From positions 496,001 to 560,000 of the forward strand of contig CBFIAR010000001.1 in the NCBI GenBank assembly GCA_965660625.1: a stretch of 64,000 nucleotides of DNA, in the 5' to 3' direction. The position numbers were made by a program, and so were the translations under genes. Below, piece by piece: positions 43,449 through 52,571 of the stretch (its first letter is position 1; every line of letters begins with the position of its first letter). Below the pieces are notes generated by a model. The model was not told the DNA's origin and did no database searches. It was given only the letters and a program-made list of their open reading frames with translations. Source of the DNA: Glaciecola sp965660625 (lineage in GTDB: Bacteria > Pseudomonadota > Gammaproteobacteria > Enterobacterales > Alteromonadaceae).

Positions 43449-46442
43449 TTAAAGTATTGGTAATACTTGATCCCTACCCAATCTTTTCCCCTCATATAAG
43501 AGCTCATCTGCACGCTTGATACATTGGTCGACAGATGTGTAACCTTCAATGTCCGCAGCACCCGCAGTTAATGTCACTCTAAGTGACTTATCAGCTACAA
43601 TAAACACTTCCTCGCTGATCGTTTGGCGGCATTTATTCGCGATATTGATGGCGTCTTTAAGTTCAGTATTAGGCAGTAAGACAATGAATTCCTCTCCGCC
43701 CCAACGCGCCAAAATATCGTAATCGCGCATACATTGCGATAGAACATTAGCAAATTTGATCAACACCTCGTCGCCCGCTTTATGACCATATGCATCATTA
43801 ATACGTTTAAAAAAATCAATATCGATCAGAATAATAGAGAACAGCTGCTTACTTCTTTTGTACTTGAAGAATTCTTTTGCAACCGCATCAGTAAAGCCTC
43901 GTCGATTATAGACTTGAGTAAGGGGATCTAACGTCGTTAGCAAGGTCAGTTTTTCATTGGCCATTTGTAGCTCAATGGTTTTTTCTTGAACCGTTCGATA
44001 AAGCGTCACTGAGCGCTTGTGTAAGGCATATGTACGCCATCTGAATATAATAAATATCAGCACGATTGCTAGAATACCAAAAGTAACCGCAGCCCAAACA
44101 GTCTGCCACCAAGGGGGGAAAACCTCAATCGACATTCTCTTTGGCTTGTCATTCCAAACGCCATAGCGATTTGTTGATTTTGCCTCCAAAATATAAGTAC
44201 CCGGCTTTAAATTGGTGTACGTAGCTATTCGGCTGTTACTATTCACATATTGCCAACGGTCGTCAAAGCCAATTAAGCGATATGCATACTCAATACTGTT
44301 GGGACTGCCGAACTCTAAAGCGGCGAACTCTATGCTAACTAAAATGTCGTCTGGTAATAACGATATCCTAGTTATCGCATTGTCTTCATTTTGCACGATA
44401 TTGAACTTCTCTTTAATACCGCGACTGTCCTTTTCGTTTAAAATAGCAATGCGTGTAAATTGGATAAGTGGAAAGGAAGTGTTTTTTTCTATGCGCTCAG
44501 GCAAAAAGTGAGTAACGCCCTGCGCACCAACAAAAACAATAGTTCCGTCGCTCTTTTTAGCATGAGAACCGATATAATATCCCGTCGTATTTACGCCATC
44601 ATTATCATCAAATGCATCTACGCGCCCCGACGCCAAATTAGCACGAAAAATGTTACTTTCTGTTGCTATCCAAAGGTGCTCGTCTTCGTCTTTAACGAGA
44701 GCTGCAATAGAGGAGCTAGACAGCGCGCTATTCACAAACAATCGACTAAATTTTGCGTCGCCGTTAAAGTCGCTAAGTTCTAATAATAATAAGCCATGTC
44801 CTTGAGTACCAACATAATAACTATTTTCATCGCGTGCGGAAATCCACGTAACAACGTCATGAACTAAACTATTTTTATCTTCTGGATCATTATTTAATGT
44901 TCTAATTTCGTCCGTTTGAGGATTAATTAATATGACGCCATTAGCTGTCGATACTAAGACCAATTCAGACGATACTGGCAATATTCTAGTTGGCATCGGT
45001 ATATCAAAATTTTTTACAATACGCTTCGCAATGGGATCAAAAACATATAAACCTTCTGTCCATGTGCCTACCCATATGTTGTCATCGAGGCCAATAGTTA
45101 TAGAGTAAATGGACGCTTTATTGACACCAAGGTCCTCTATGTATCGATCACCTGGCACAAGTTTACCTAGCCCTAAACGCGACCCAATCCAAAGCGTACT
45201 TGTTGTATCTTGAAAGGCTAAGGTCTTAATTTGGTTGATGGACTCTTTCTCTGACTTTCCTATCCAAGGACCCTCCACATTATTGTCAGCGTTAATTTTA
45301 TAAACGCCTTCTTGGGTTGCTACCCATAAGCTATCGTCAGCTTCCTTAGCAACGAAATAGCTTACTTGATTCGGATATAAGAGAAAGCGATTGAACATCG
45401 TTGTATTCAAATCTAGTACGCTAAAGCCAGAACTGTAAGTACCGATGAATATCAAGCCACTATCAGCTTTAAAAAGCATATTGACGTGTTCTGCTACTTT
45501 GGCTTCACTGCCATTGGAACGGTTAACTAAGTTAACAAACGAAAAATCTTCTGGGTTGGGATAAATAACAATGCCTCTTGTCGTAGCAACCCAAATAGAA
45601 TCATCATTCATTTGTTGAATATCGTTTATGATGCTTTCAGAGAAACCCACCGCAGAGCCAACACTTGTGACAGCAGAAAAAGTGTCGTCGCCAATCTCAG
45701 TTCTAAAGAGGCCTTGAGCCTTGGTGCCGACCCACAAGTAGCCTTTGTTATCTATTTCTAGTGCAGTAATTTCAAGCCGTGGCAGAACTTCATCATGCCA
45801 TACCCCTGTTTTTTTGTTAAAACTTTTGACGCCATTGCTGGTAGCCACTAGTAATTTATTTTTATTTAAGGAAATGACATCCGTAATAACAGTCGCCTGA
45901 CTTGGCATTGAAACGATAGTAAATCCTTTTTCATCCGCTTTTTTTCGATATAAGGCTCTGTCAGTGCCGACATAAATATGTTGCTCTGAATCGATGTGAA
46001 TATTCTTAACCGATTTGTCTGACTTACCTTTATGATCATAAAGTTCAAACAATTCAAACCGTTGGGTTTCTGATCGCAAAACGTTCAAGCCGTTCACTGT
46101 AGCAATCCAAATATCACCGTTCACTGGGTGAACTTCTAGATTATATACCAACGAACCTGAGAGTCCTTTTTCAGGAATTTCGTTTTGAGCATAATTAGTA
46201 AAATTGTACCCATCAAACTTGTCGATTCCCGATTGGGTAGCAAGCCAGATATACCCATTTTTGTCTAATACAATATCATACACAGTTGTTTGCTTGAGTC
46301 CGTCGCTAACACCGTAATTTTTAATGCGAGAAGTTTGGTATTGAGGTGCGTCCGCGCTAAGCACCCGAGAGCTAAAAAGCAGCGATAACGCAGCTAAACT
46401 CAGCAGGCAGCAATACAAGAACTCATCTATTAGTGGCTTCAA
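43449..46442 (-). CDS. Diguanylate cyclase with beta-propeller sensor region
   Basis: A 997-residue membrane protein. A signal or anchor sequence (about 12-30) precedes a large periplasmic region with repeated propeller blades (recurring motifs such as GYIWLATQSGIDKFDGYNF and DSIWVATTRGIVIYP), then a Y_Y_Y domain (FAALEFGSPNSIEYAYRLIG), one membrane segment near residues 790-815, a coiled coil and a GGDEF domain. The active site is GGEEF (915-919) and RDYD (906-909) is a proper RxxD inhibitory site, so the enzyme should make c-di-GMP and be product-inhibited. The start is probably TTG, with AGGTAAG upstream. It lies between flhB and flhA, where such a gene is not usual. Confidence 0.88.
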   Translation of the reverse strand: MKPLIDEFLYCCLLSLAALSLLFSSRVLSADAPQYQTSRIKNYGVSDGLKQTTVYDIVLDKNGYIWLATQSGIDKFDGYNFTNYAQNEIPEKGLSGSLVYNLEVHPVNGDIWIATVNGLNVLRSETQRFELFELYDHKGKSDKSVKNIHIDSEQHIYVGTDRALYRKKADEKGFTIVSMPSQATVITDVISLNKNKLLVATSNGVKSFNKKTGVWHDEVLPRLEITALEIDNKGYLWVGTKAQGLFRTEIGDDTFSAVTSVGSAVGFSESIINDIQQMNDDSIWVATTRGIVIYPNPEDFSFVNLVNRSNGSEAKVAEHVNMLFKADSGLIFIGTYSSGFSVLDLNTTMFNRFLLYPNQVSYFVAKEADDSLWVATQEGVYKINADNNVEGPWIGKSEKESINQIKTLAFQDTTSTLWIGSRLGLGKLVPGDRYIEDLGVNKASIYSITIGLDDNIWVGTWTEGLYVFDPIAKRIVKNFDIPMPTRILPVSSELVLVSTANGVILINPQTDEIRTLNNDPEDKNSLVHDVVTWISARDENSYYVGTQGHGLLLLELSDFNGDAKFSRLFVNSALSSSSIAALVKDEDEHLWIATESNIFRANLASGRVDAFDDNDGVNTTGYYIGSHAKKSDGTIVFVGAQGVTHFLPERIEKNTSFPLIQFTRIAILNEKDSRGIKEKFNIVQNEDNAITRISLLPDDILVSIEFAALEFGSPNSIEYAYRLIGFDDRWQYVNSNSRIATYTNLKPGTYILEAKSTNRYGVWNDKPKRMSIEVFPPWWQTVWAAVTFGILAIVLIFIIFRWRTYALHKRSVTLYRTVQEKTIELQMANEKLTLLTTLDPLTQVYNRRGFTDAVAKEFFKYKRSKQLFSIILIDIDFFKRINDAYGHKAGDEVLIKFANVLSQCMRDYDILARWGGEEFIVLLPNTELKDAINIANKCRQTISEEVFIVADKSLRVTLTAGAADIEGYTSVDQCIKRADELLYEGKRLGRDQVLPIL

Positions 46443-46469
46443 ATACTTACCTATTTCACGTAATAAATT

Positions 46470-46498
46470 TAATATGTCGTTAGTAAGCTCATATCAAA
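46470..46498 (-). promoter_or_regulatory. Possible sigma-70 promoter for the diguanylate cyclase gene
   Basis: Minus-strand TTGATA and TATTAA hexamers with a 17-base spacer, about 28 bases before the start codon. The whole 313-base gap between flhB and this gene (46443-46755) shows nothing else convincing: no clear terminator and no complete sigma-54 or sigma-28 site. Confidence 0.4.
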
Positions 46499-46755
46499 AG
46501 TGTTTGGAGATCATCGCTTTAAGCGTGATTAGTTAATTCAGCTATATCACCATACGATTAAGTATATTGTCTTTCATTTTTTAAGCAAGTTGTCGATTTC
46601 ATCTCTTGAAAATGTGCCAATAATAATGGACGTTAATTCTATTTTGGGCGCTATGAATAGTGTTATTACTCATTGCATTCAATAAAAAGATACACTTATG
46701 GGAACTCCATCGCGACAAAATACACTGTGTTTCCTCACGCTATATTCGATAAAGA

Positions 46756-47883
46756 TTACCGTCTCAGCTCTGGGGGTATCGGTAGGTTCTTTTTGAGTGC
46801 TTTCGGACGGCTTGCTTTGCCTTTTTTATATGCTTTCAATTGATAAACGTAGGCCAAGACTTGTGCTACAGCCATAAAGAGCTTAGAGGGTATTTCCTGG
46901 TCAGGCTCTGTACTATAGAAAATAGCGCGTGCTAGCATTGGAGATTGGATAATAGGTACTTCATGTGCATTAGCAATGGTTCGAATATGCATGGCTAGTT
47001 CATCTGCACCTTTCGCAACCATAATGGGGGCGCGATCACCGTCTTGTTCATACTTAATTGCCACTGAATAATGTGTCGGGTTAGTGACGATAACATCAGC
47101 TTCTGGCACTGCTTGCATCATACGATTTGCTGAGGCTTGATATTGTAATCTTCTGATCCGGCCTTTAACTTGAGGATCACCTTCTGCATTTTTACGCTCG
47201 TCTTTCACTTCTTGTAGCGTCATTTTCATTTCTTTATTGTGCTTAAAGCTCTGATAAGGCACATCAATCAAAGCAATCGGTATCATTCCGCAGCACAACA
47301 GTAAAAATGCCCATTCAACCATATTCAAGGCATGAAATAGGTTTAAAGGATACAGTTCCATGTCGAGATGCAAAGCTTCATCTCTGAAAATATACAGCGC
47401 CATATAAGCCATAAAACCAATCACTAGCACTTTCGCAATACCCTTGATTAACTCAACTAAGGCATTCGTACCAAACATTCTTTTAAAGCCTTCAAGCGGA
47501 CTTAATCGATTACCTTTCGGTGCTGCCGACTTCCATGAAAAGTTATAGCCACCGAGCGCAATGCTTCCATACACACCACCAATTAATGAAATAATCATAA
47601 ACATCATAACTGGCATGCTAGATTCGGTGACCGCCATGTCCAATATTTGAAACATGTGGATTTTGTCGTAGGTTTCATCACGCGATAGAGTAAAGGAGCG
47701 CTGCATCACTTCAAACATTGCTTTCGCTATGATACTGCCGACAAAAAAGAAAGCGATAGCGCTGAAAACAAGTACTAGAGCCGTAGATAATTCACGGGAT
47801 CGGGCAATCTGCCCTTTCTTACGGGCATCTTCGAGTTTTTTGGGTGTGGGTTCCTCGGTCTTTTCGTACGAGTCATCAGCCAT
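46756..47883 (-). CDS. flhB: FlhB, flagellar export switch protein
   Basis: A 375-residue protein with four membrane segments and a cytoplasmic domain containing the autocleavage motif NPTH (268-271), which switches export from hook to filament substrates. The N-terminus EKTEEPTPKKLEDARKKGQ is typical. 21 bases after fliR. Confidence 0.97.
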   Translation of the reverse strand: MADDSYEKTEEPTPKKLEDARKKGQIARSRELSTALVLVFSAIAFFFVGSIIAKAMFEVMQRSFTLSRDETYDKIHMFQILDMAVTESSMPVMMFMIISLIGGVYGSIALGGYNFSWKSAAPKGNRLSPLEGFKRMFGTNALVELIKGIAKVLVIGFMAYMALYIFRDEALHLDMELYPLNLFHALNMVEWAFLLLCCGMIPIALIDVPYQSFKHNKEMKMTLQEVKDERKNAEGDPQVKGRIRRLQYQASANRMMQAVPEADVIVTNPTHYSVAIKYEQDGDRAPIMVAKGADELAMHIRTIANAHEVPIIQSPMLARAIFYSTEPDQEIPSKLFMAVAQVLAYVYQLKAYKKGKASRPKALKKNLPIPPELRR

Positions 47884-47904
47884 TTTTTATCGTCCTAAAC
47901 AGCG

Positions 47905-48681
47905 TTAACAAGTCAACAATAGCTTGCACATAAACTCTTGTGCTCGCTGCCATTGTTGTTCAAAGTGATAAACTTGGTTACTCAATGTAATGTAGATAAT
48001 AACCAACCCGGTAATTTGAGCAATTGAAAAGCCCAAACTAAAAATATTTAATTGTGGTGCCGCTTTGGTCATAACGCCAAATGCTAAGTTTACAATTAAC
48101 AATGAAACAATCGGTGCGAGAGACATAGTGACCGCTGAAATAAACATCCAGGCGCCCCAATGTGCAACTAAACGAAACTGCTCTCCAGTCCACCAAGGTG
48201 AATCAATCGGAAAGGCTTTAAAGCTCATCACTATCATTTGGATCATGGCTAAGTGACCATCAAAAGTCCAAAACAAGAGTGTGGCTAAGATAAGATAAAA
48301 CTGGCCTACTGCAGGCACGCTTATGCCATTGACAGGATCAACAATAGAGGCAAAGCCCAAACCTGTTTGCATTGCAATGATTTGGCCGGCGAGTACGAAA
48401 GTGTTCAATACCATCATTGAAATAAAGCCAATGACAATGCCGATGATTAATTGCTTAATACCCAGTATAAAAGTGCCTAAGTTCACCAAGTCATCAACGG
48501 GAACGGGCGGAACATTGGGCACAATCATAAACGTCAACAATACAGCCAATAATGTCCTAATTGGCGTTGGTATGGTTTTCGCGCTGATACCAACCATTGC
48601 CGCAAACAAACCCGATATGCGCATAAACGGCAGCAAGTAGTCTGACAAAAAGTTAATGATTGTTGATTCGAGTATTTCCAT
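47905..48681 (-). CDS. fliR: FliR, flagellar export gate protein
   Basis: A 258-residue membrane protein with several long hydrophobic segments; forms the export gate with FliP and FliQ. The frame opens 14 codons earlier, but the start at 48681 (MEILESTIINFLSDYLLP) lies four bases after the fliQ stop and matches family N-termini, so it is preferred. Confidence 0.94.
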   Translation of the reverse strand: MEILESTIINFLSDYLLPFMRISGLFAAMVGISAKTIPTPIRTLLAVLLTFMIVPNVPPVPVDDLVNLGTFILGIKQLIIGIVIGFISMMVLNTFVLAGQIIAMQTGLGFASIVDPVNGISVPAVGQFYLILATLLFWTFDGHLAMIQMIVMSFKAFPIDSPWWTGEQFRLVAHWGAWMFISAVTMSLAPIVSLLIVNLAFGVMTKAAPQLNIFSLGFSIAQITGLVIIYITLSNQVYHFEQQWQRAQEFMCKLLLTC

Positions 48682-48685
48682 CGAG

Positions 48686-48955
48686 CTAGCCGACCACCGA
48701 AGGAATGCGATAAACCATTTCAAAAGTAAAATCCATCATCTTTTGCACTAGCCAGCTGCCCCCCCAACTCAATGCCAATAAAGTGACAATCAAGCGCGGA
48801 AGAAAACTCATGGTTTGTTCGTTAATCGAGGTTGCTGCTTGGAAAACCGCCACTACCAATCCAATAATTAAGCTAGGAATAATAACAGCGGACACAATCA
48901 CGATTACGGTTAACATCGCAGCGCGTAAAATTTCGACAAATACCTCTGGACTCAT
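48686..48955 (-). CDS. fliQ: FliQ, flagellar export gate protein
   Basis: An 89-residue protein with two membrane helices; it starts MSPEVFVEILRAAMLTVIV and ends LVQKMMDFTFEMVYRIP, a typical FliQ. Four bases separate it from fliP. Confidence 0.95.
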   Translation of the reverse strand: MSPEVFVEILRAAMLTVIVIVSAVIIPSLIIGLVVAVFQAATSINEQTMSFLPRLIVTLLALSWGGSWLVQKMMDFTFEMVYRIPSVVG

Positions 48956-48959
48956 GGGG

Positions 48960-49739
48960 TCAGACTCCCATACCGAAGCTAGTGGCTAATGTGCCAAATA
49001 TAAGGTTCCAACCGTCAACTAACACAAATAGCATTAACTTAAATGGCAGAGACACGATCATGGGCGATAACATCATCATCCCCATTGCCATCAGTATTGA
49101 TGCCACCACAAGGTCTAGTATCAAAAATGGAATAAACAACATAAAACCAATTTGGAACGCCGTTTTTAGCTCGCTGGTCACAAAGGCTGGAATCAATACG
49201 GTCAGTGGGACATCAGCAGGGTCGTCGTACATATCCTCATACCCGCCAATTTGCACAAAGGTCTCTAAGTCTTTGACTCGAGTTTGCGATAGCATAAACG
49301 CTCGCATCGGTTCCTTGGCAATATTGAAAGCCTCTATTGACGTCATCTCTTCGCTTAAATAGGGCTGTAATGCTTTTTCGTTAATTTCTTCAAACACCGG
49401 TGCCATAATAAACATAGACAAAAATAAACTGACACCAATGAGAATTTGATTTGATGGTGATTGCTGAAGGCCAATCGCTTGACGTAAAATTGACAGTACA
49501 ACAATAATTCGCGTGAATGACGTCATCATCATAATAAAAGCAGGTATTAGACTCAGCGCCGTCATAATGAACAGTGCTTGCAGCGTCATCGAATACTCTT
49601 GATTACCATCATCGGTTGTGGTTACCGTAATCGCCTGGATCCCTTGTTCAGCAAGAGCGCTACCGCTAAAAAGAAGACTCAGCGCGACCAGCAATACAAG
49701 TTTGGCTATGTAGCCACGGGTCAATATATGACTACTCAT
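48960..49739 (-). CDS. fliP: FliP, flagellar export gate protein
   Basis: A 259-residue protein with a cleavable-looking signal sequence ending ALAEQ, then membrane segments and the conserved LSLIPAFIMMMTSFTRIIVVLS segment (split near 62-83). The frame is open for eight more codons, but the start at 49739 (MSSHILTRGY) fits better. It overlaps the end of fliO by eight bases. Confidence 0.95.
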   Translation of the reverse strand: MSSHILTRGYIAKLVLLVALSLLFSGSALAEQGIQAITVTTTDDGNQEYSMTLQALFIMTALSLIPAFIMMMTSFTRIIVVLSILRQAIGLQQSPSNQILIGVSLFLSMFIMAPVFEEINEKALQPYLSEEMTSIEAFNIAKEPMRAFMLSQTRVKDLETFVQIGGYEDMYDDPADVPLTVLIPAFVTSELKTAFQIGFMLFIPFLILDLVVASILMAMGMMMLSPMIVSLPFKLMLFVLVDGWNLIFGTLATSFGMGV

Positions 49740-50235
49740 GGGTTTTCCCTTTTTTTGCGCCAATCATCGTTTCAGCCATCGCTTTTACCAACTTATCTTT
49801 GAACGCAAGATGAGTGGGTTGTACGCCGTTATTATTGACAGGGCCAGTCTCTATGCGGTTTTCAAGCTTTCCCAACTGGTTTATGTTGTGCGCGGTAATC
49901 CCGATAAGAAACTGTTCACCACCAACATCGATGACCATGATTTTTTCTTTAGCGCCTGCAGCCATCGACGCAACTACTTTTAACTGACCGTTTCCCGCTT
50001 GAGTGACATTAAACCGGCGCGCAATGAAAGCGAGCGCAAAAATAATGGCGACTACGAGTAAAAGGCTAAGAAAAATTGACAGTATTGATGAGGGGTTCTG
50101 TAGGGTCTGGGGTGCGGAGGCCGAAGCCTCCGTGCTGAACACGCTAAAAAATAGAAATAAGAATAGAAGGTAACCCCCTATATTATATAGGTTTTTACCT
50201 GAGTTTTTTGATTCTCTCGACTTGACTAATAACAT
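49732..50235 (-). CDS. fliO: FliO, flagellar export assembly protein
   Basis: A 167-residue protein with a hydrophobic N-terminal segment (about 20-40), a second membrane helix (about 50-70) and the FliO domain after it (RRFNVTQAGNGQLKVVASMAAG region). The only plausible start lies 41 bases inside fliN, with a weak ribosome site, suggesting coupled translation; the exact start is uncertain. FliO helps assemble the FliP ring. Confidence 0.87.
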   Translation of the reverse strand: MLLVKSRESKNSGKNLYNIGGYLLFLFLFFSVFSTEASASAPQTLQNPSSILSIFLSLLLVVAIIFALAFIARRFNVTQAGNGQLKVVASMAAGAKEKIMVIDVGGEQFLIGITAHNINQLGKLENRIETGPVNNNGVQPTHLAFKDKLVKAMAETMIGAKKGKTHE

Positions 50236-50653
50236 CCGTTAACCGAATCCCAAATTTATCGTTGATGACTACTACTTCTCCATGAGCAATCAACGTGCCA
50301 TTTACTAAAACATCGAGAGGTTCGCCTGCAACTCTGTCTAATTCGACCACTGAACCTTGGTTCAATTGCAGTAAATTTCGGATACTTATTTCACTGCGAC
50401 CCACTTCCATCGAGATCGTCACAGGGATGTCTAATATACTGTCGAGCTTTTTCTTTTCAGCGACTGTGATTGGCGCATCTTCTTTCAGCTCGTCAAACTC
50501 TGCAGGCTTGGCCCCACCAGCATTAGCTTGCGCATTCATAATGGCATCAATGTCATCCTGTGGATCAGCGCTCTTACCTTCGTCCGCCTCTGACTCTGCT
50601 TGCTCAGCCATTGCTGCTTCCCAATCATCTAAGCCTTCGCCATCTTCACTCAT
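50195..50653 (-). CDS. fliN: FliN, flagellar motor switch protein
   Basis: A 152-residue protein: acidic N-terminal extension (1-70), then the SpoA/FliN C-terminal domain (ILDIPVTISMEVGRSEISIRNLLQLNQGSVVELD region). Part of the C-ring with FliM and FliG; interacts with FliH at the export site. Confidence 0.96.
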   Translation of the reverse strand: MSEDGEGLDDWEAAMAEQAESEADEGKSADPQDDIDAIMNAQANAGGAKPAEFDELKEDAPITVAEKKKLDSILDIPVTISMEVGRSEISIRNLLQLNQGSVVELDRVAGEPLDVLVNGTLIAHGEVVVINDKFGIRLTDVISQVERIKKLR

Positions 50654-50724
50654 AATTTTTTCCTGTCTTATAAAACGTTTTACCGTGTATGCTAAAAATA
50701 CTGTATCAATGCCTGATCAATATT

Positions 50725-51783
50725 TTATAAATCTTCCTCTAGAACTTGCAGTTCAGCGTCGTTATCTATCACTTTGCCATTTCGAGTCAATAACTGCAGT
50801 TCAGATTTTACCGATGTTGGCCTAGGAATTTTTTCTGTGATTTTCAGTGCGATATTATCGCGTGATTTACCTAATTTAGCTCTAAATGTAGGTAACTGTT
50901 CAATCAATACCGTCACTGTATCAGGCATCTCAATTGGAATAATGTCACCTTTTTCAAAATTCATGAGGCGTTCTAAGGTCACAGTGATATCGAGCAGATG
51001 AGTCGACAATCCAACCTTCACGTCCATAATTTCGTCACGCAGGGCTTTGCTCCACCTGAAATCGGTATCTTCTTTGTCATTTTGGACACCGGCGTCAAGT
51101 AATTCGCGTATTGGTTCCAACATTGAATAAGGTAAGGAAATATGGAAATCACCACCGCCGCCATCAAGTTCGATATGGAAAGAACTGATTACAACAACCT
51201 CTGTAGGACTGACGATGTTTGCCATTGCAGGATTGACTTCAGAGTCCAAATACTCAAAAGACACGTCCATAACAGGTCCCCAAGCCTCTTTATAATCTTC
51301 AAAAATGAGCTTTAGCAGCATCTGTATAATTCGGCGCTCGGTTGGCGTAAATTCTCGCCCTTCGATTTTTGCATGGTAACGCCCGTCACCACCAAAGAAG
51401 TTATCAACCATAATGAAAACCAATCTCGCTTCCATTGTAATTAATCCAGTTCCTTTAAGGGGACGGAAACGCACCATATTTAAGCTGGTAGGAACAAACA
51501 GGGTGTGTATGTATTCACCAAACTTAATCATTTGTATGCCATTAATAGACACTTCCGCAGAACGGCGCATCATATTAAATAAACTCACACGCATGTGCCT
51601 CGCAAACCGTTCATTGACAATTTCCAGCGTTGGCATACGCCCACGAACAATGCGATCTTGAGAAGAAAAATCATACTCCGAAGCCGAACCATCATCCTCA
51701 ACTTCCTCGATTTCTTCTTCTTCAACATCGTCAACGCCATGGAGTAGCGCGTCAATTTCGTCTTGTGATAATAAATCGCTCAC
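50725..51783 (-). CDS. fliM: FliM, flagellar motor switch protein
   Basis: A 352-residue protein. The N-terminal CheY-P binding peptide LSQDEIDALLHG (about 5-16) is followed by an acidic linker, the FliM middle domain and a C-terminal SpoA domain. CheY-P binding here reverses or slows the motor. The peptide closely resembles repeated motifs in the CheA linker. Confidence 0.97.
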   Translation of the reverse strand: MSDLLSQDEIDALLHGVDDVEEEEIEEVEDDGSASEYDFSSQDRIVRGRMPTLEIVNERFARHMRVSLFNMMRRSAEVSINGIQMIKFGEYIHTLFVPTSLNMVRFRPLKGTGLITMEARLVFIMVDNFFGGDGRYHAKIEGREFTPTERRIIQMLLKLIFEDYKEAWGPVMDVSFEYLDSEVNPAMANIVSPTEVVVISSFHIELDGGGGDFHISLPYSMLEPIRELLDAGVQNDKEDTDFRWSKALRDEIMDVKVGLSTHLLDITVTLERLMNFEKGDIIPIEMPDTVTVLIEQLPTFRAKLGKSRDNIALKITEKIPRPTSVKSELQLLTRNGKVIDNDAELQVLEEDL

Positions 51784-51868
51784 ATTAATTCTCGTTTTTG
51801 CTTACTCAATCATGAGTAACTTAATTAACTAACCATCAACATAGTGGTTTATGCAGATTGATCTACTG

Positions 51869-52390
51869 TTATTGAATAACAAACCCTGTGAATAACACTT
51901 GCTCTACAACCGTCGAGTTTTCGAGCTCTTTCATCACTTGACGCACCTGCGAAGTAGCTCGTTCTTTTAATTCTATTTTACCAACATCGGTCACTAGATC
52001 ATCAGCATTTGATGCGCTGAATACTTGTAGCAGAGTACCCTCAATCATCGGAATATGGCGCTTGGCTAATTCTTCATTGTCGATACCACGCACCATCAGT
52101 TGCACTTCAATTTGCACGATCCGCTCACGAGCAACACCAGGTGCATTAAACGTAAAGGGCCTTGGCATAGCGACATAAAGCGCTCCTCGATCTGCGGAAA
52201 CAACAGTTTCAGCAACAACGTTTTGATCAACACTTTCTTCGCCTTCAACTACCGCAACGTCATCACCCATAAATAAAAAGAAATAAGCGCCAGCACCGCC
52301 AACCAATAAGACAGCAACCATAATAATAATCAGCATTAACTTGCCTTTCTTTTTACCGCCATCCTCAATTTTTAATTCTTCATCTGCCAT
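51869..52390 (-). CDS. fliL: FliL, flagellar basal-body associated protein
   Basis: A 173-residue single-pass membrane protein: basic cytoplasmic start, membrane helix at about 18-41, then a periplasmic stomatin-like FliL domain ending VEQVLFTGFVIQ. It associates with the stator and basal body. The 181-base gap to fliK holds no convincing promoter. Confidence 0.93.
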   Translation of the reverse strand: MADEELKIEDGGKKKGKLMLIIIMVAVLLVGGAGAYFFLFMGDDVAVVEGEESVDQNVVAETVVSADRGALYVAMPRPFTFNAPGVARERIVQIEVQLMVRGIDNEELAKRHIPMIEGTLLQVFSASNADDLVTDVGKIELKERATSQVRQVMKELENSTVVEQVLFTGFVIQ

Positions 52391-52571
52391 GCGACTTTGC
52401 TCTCATATTGGTATGTTTGTATTGATACGTAATGTGACTCTTCAACAAGTTACTGCAGTAGCAATCACAATGATGACAATATTTAGTCAATACTGTTTTA
52501 ATGATTATACGCCTTTTCTTTGACAGATCTTTTATCTTTTGTGTGTCATTTTCACGTCACTGTGTATCTTG

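Noticed and set aside
46611..46620. TTGGCACATT resembling a sigma-54 -24 element upstream of the diguanylate cyclase gene
   Set aside because: No acceptable -12 GC element follows at the right spacing, and it is about 170 bases from the gene.
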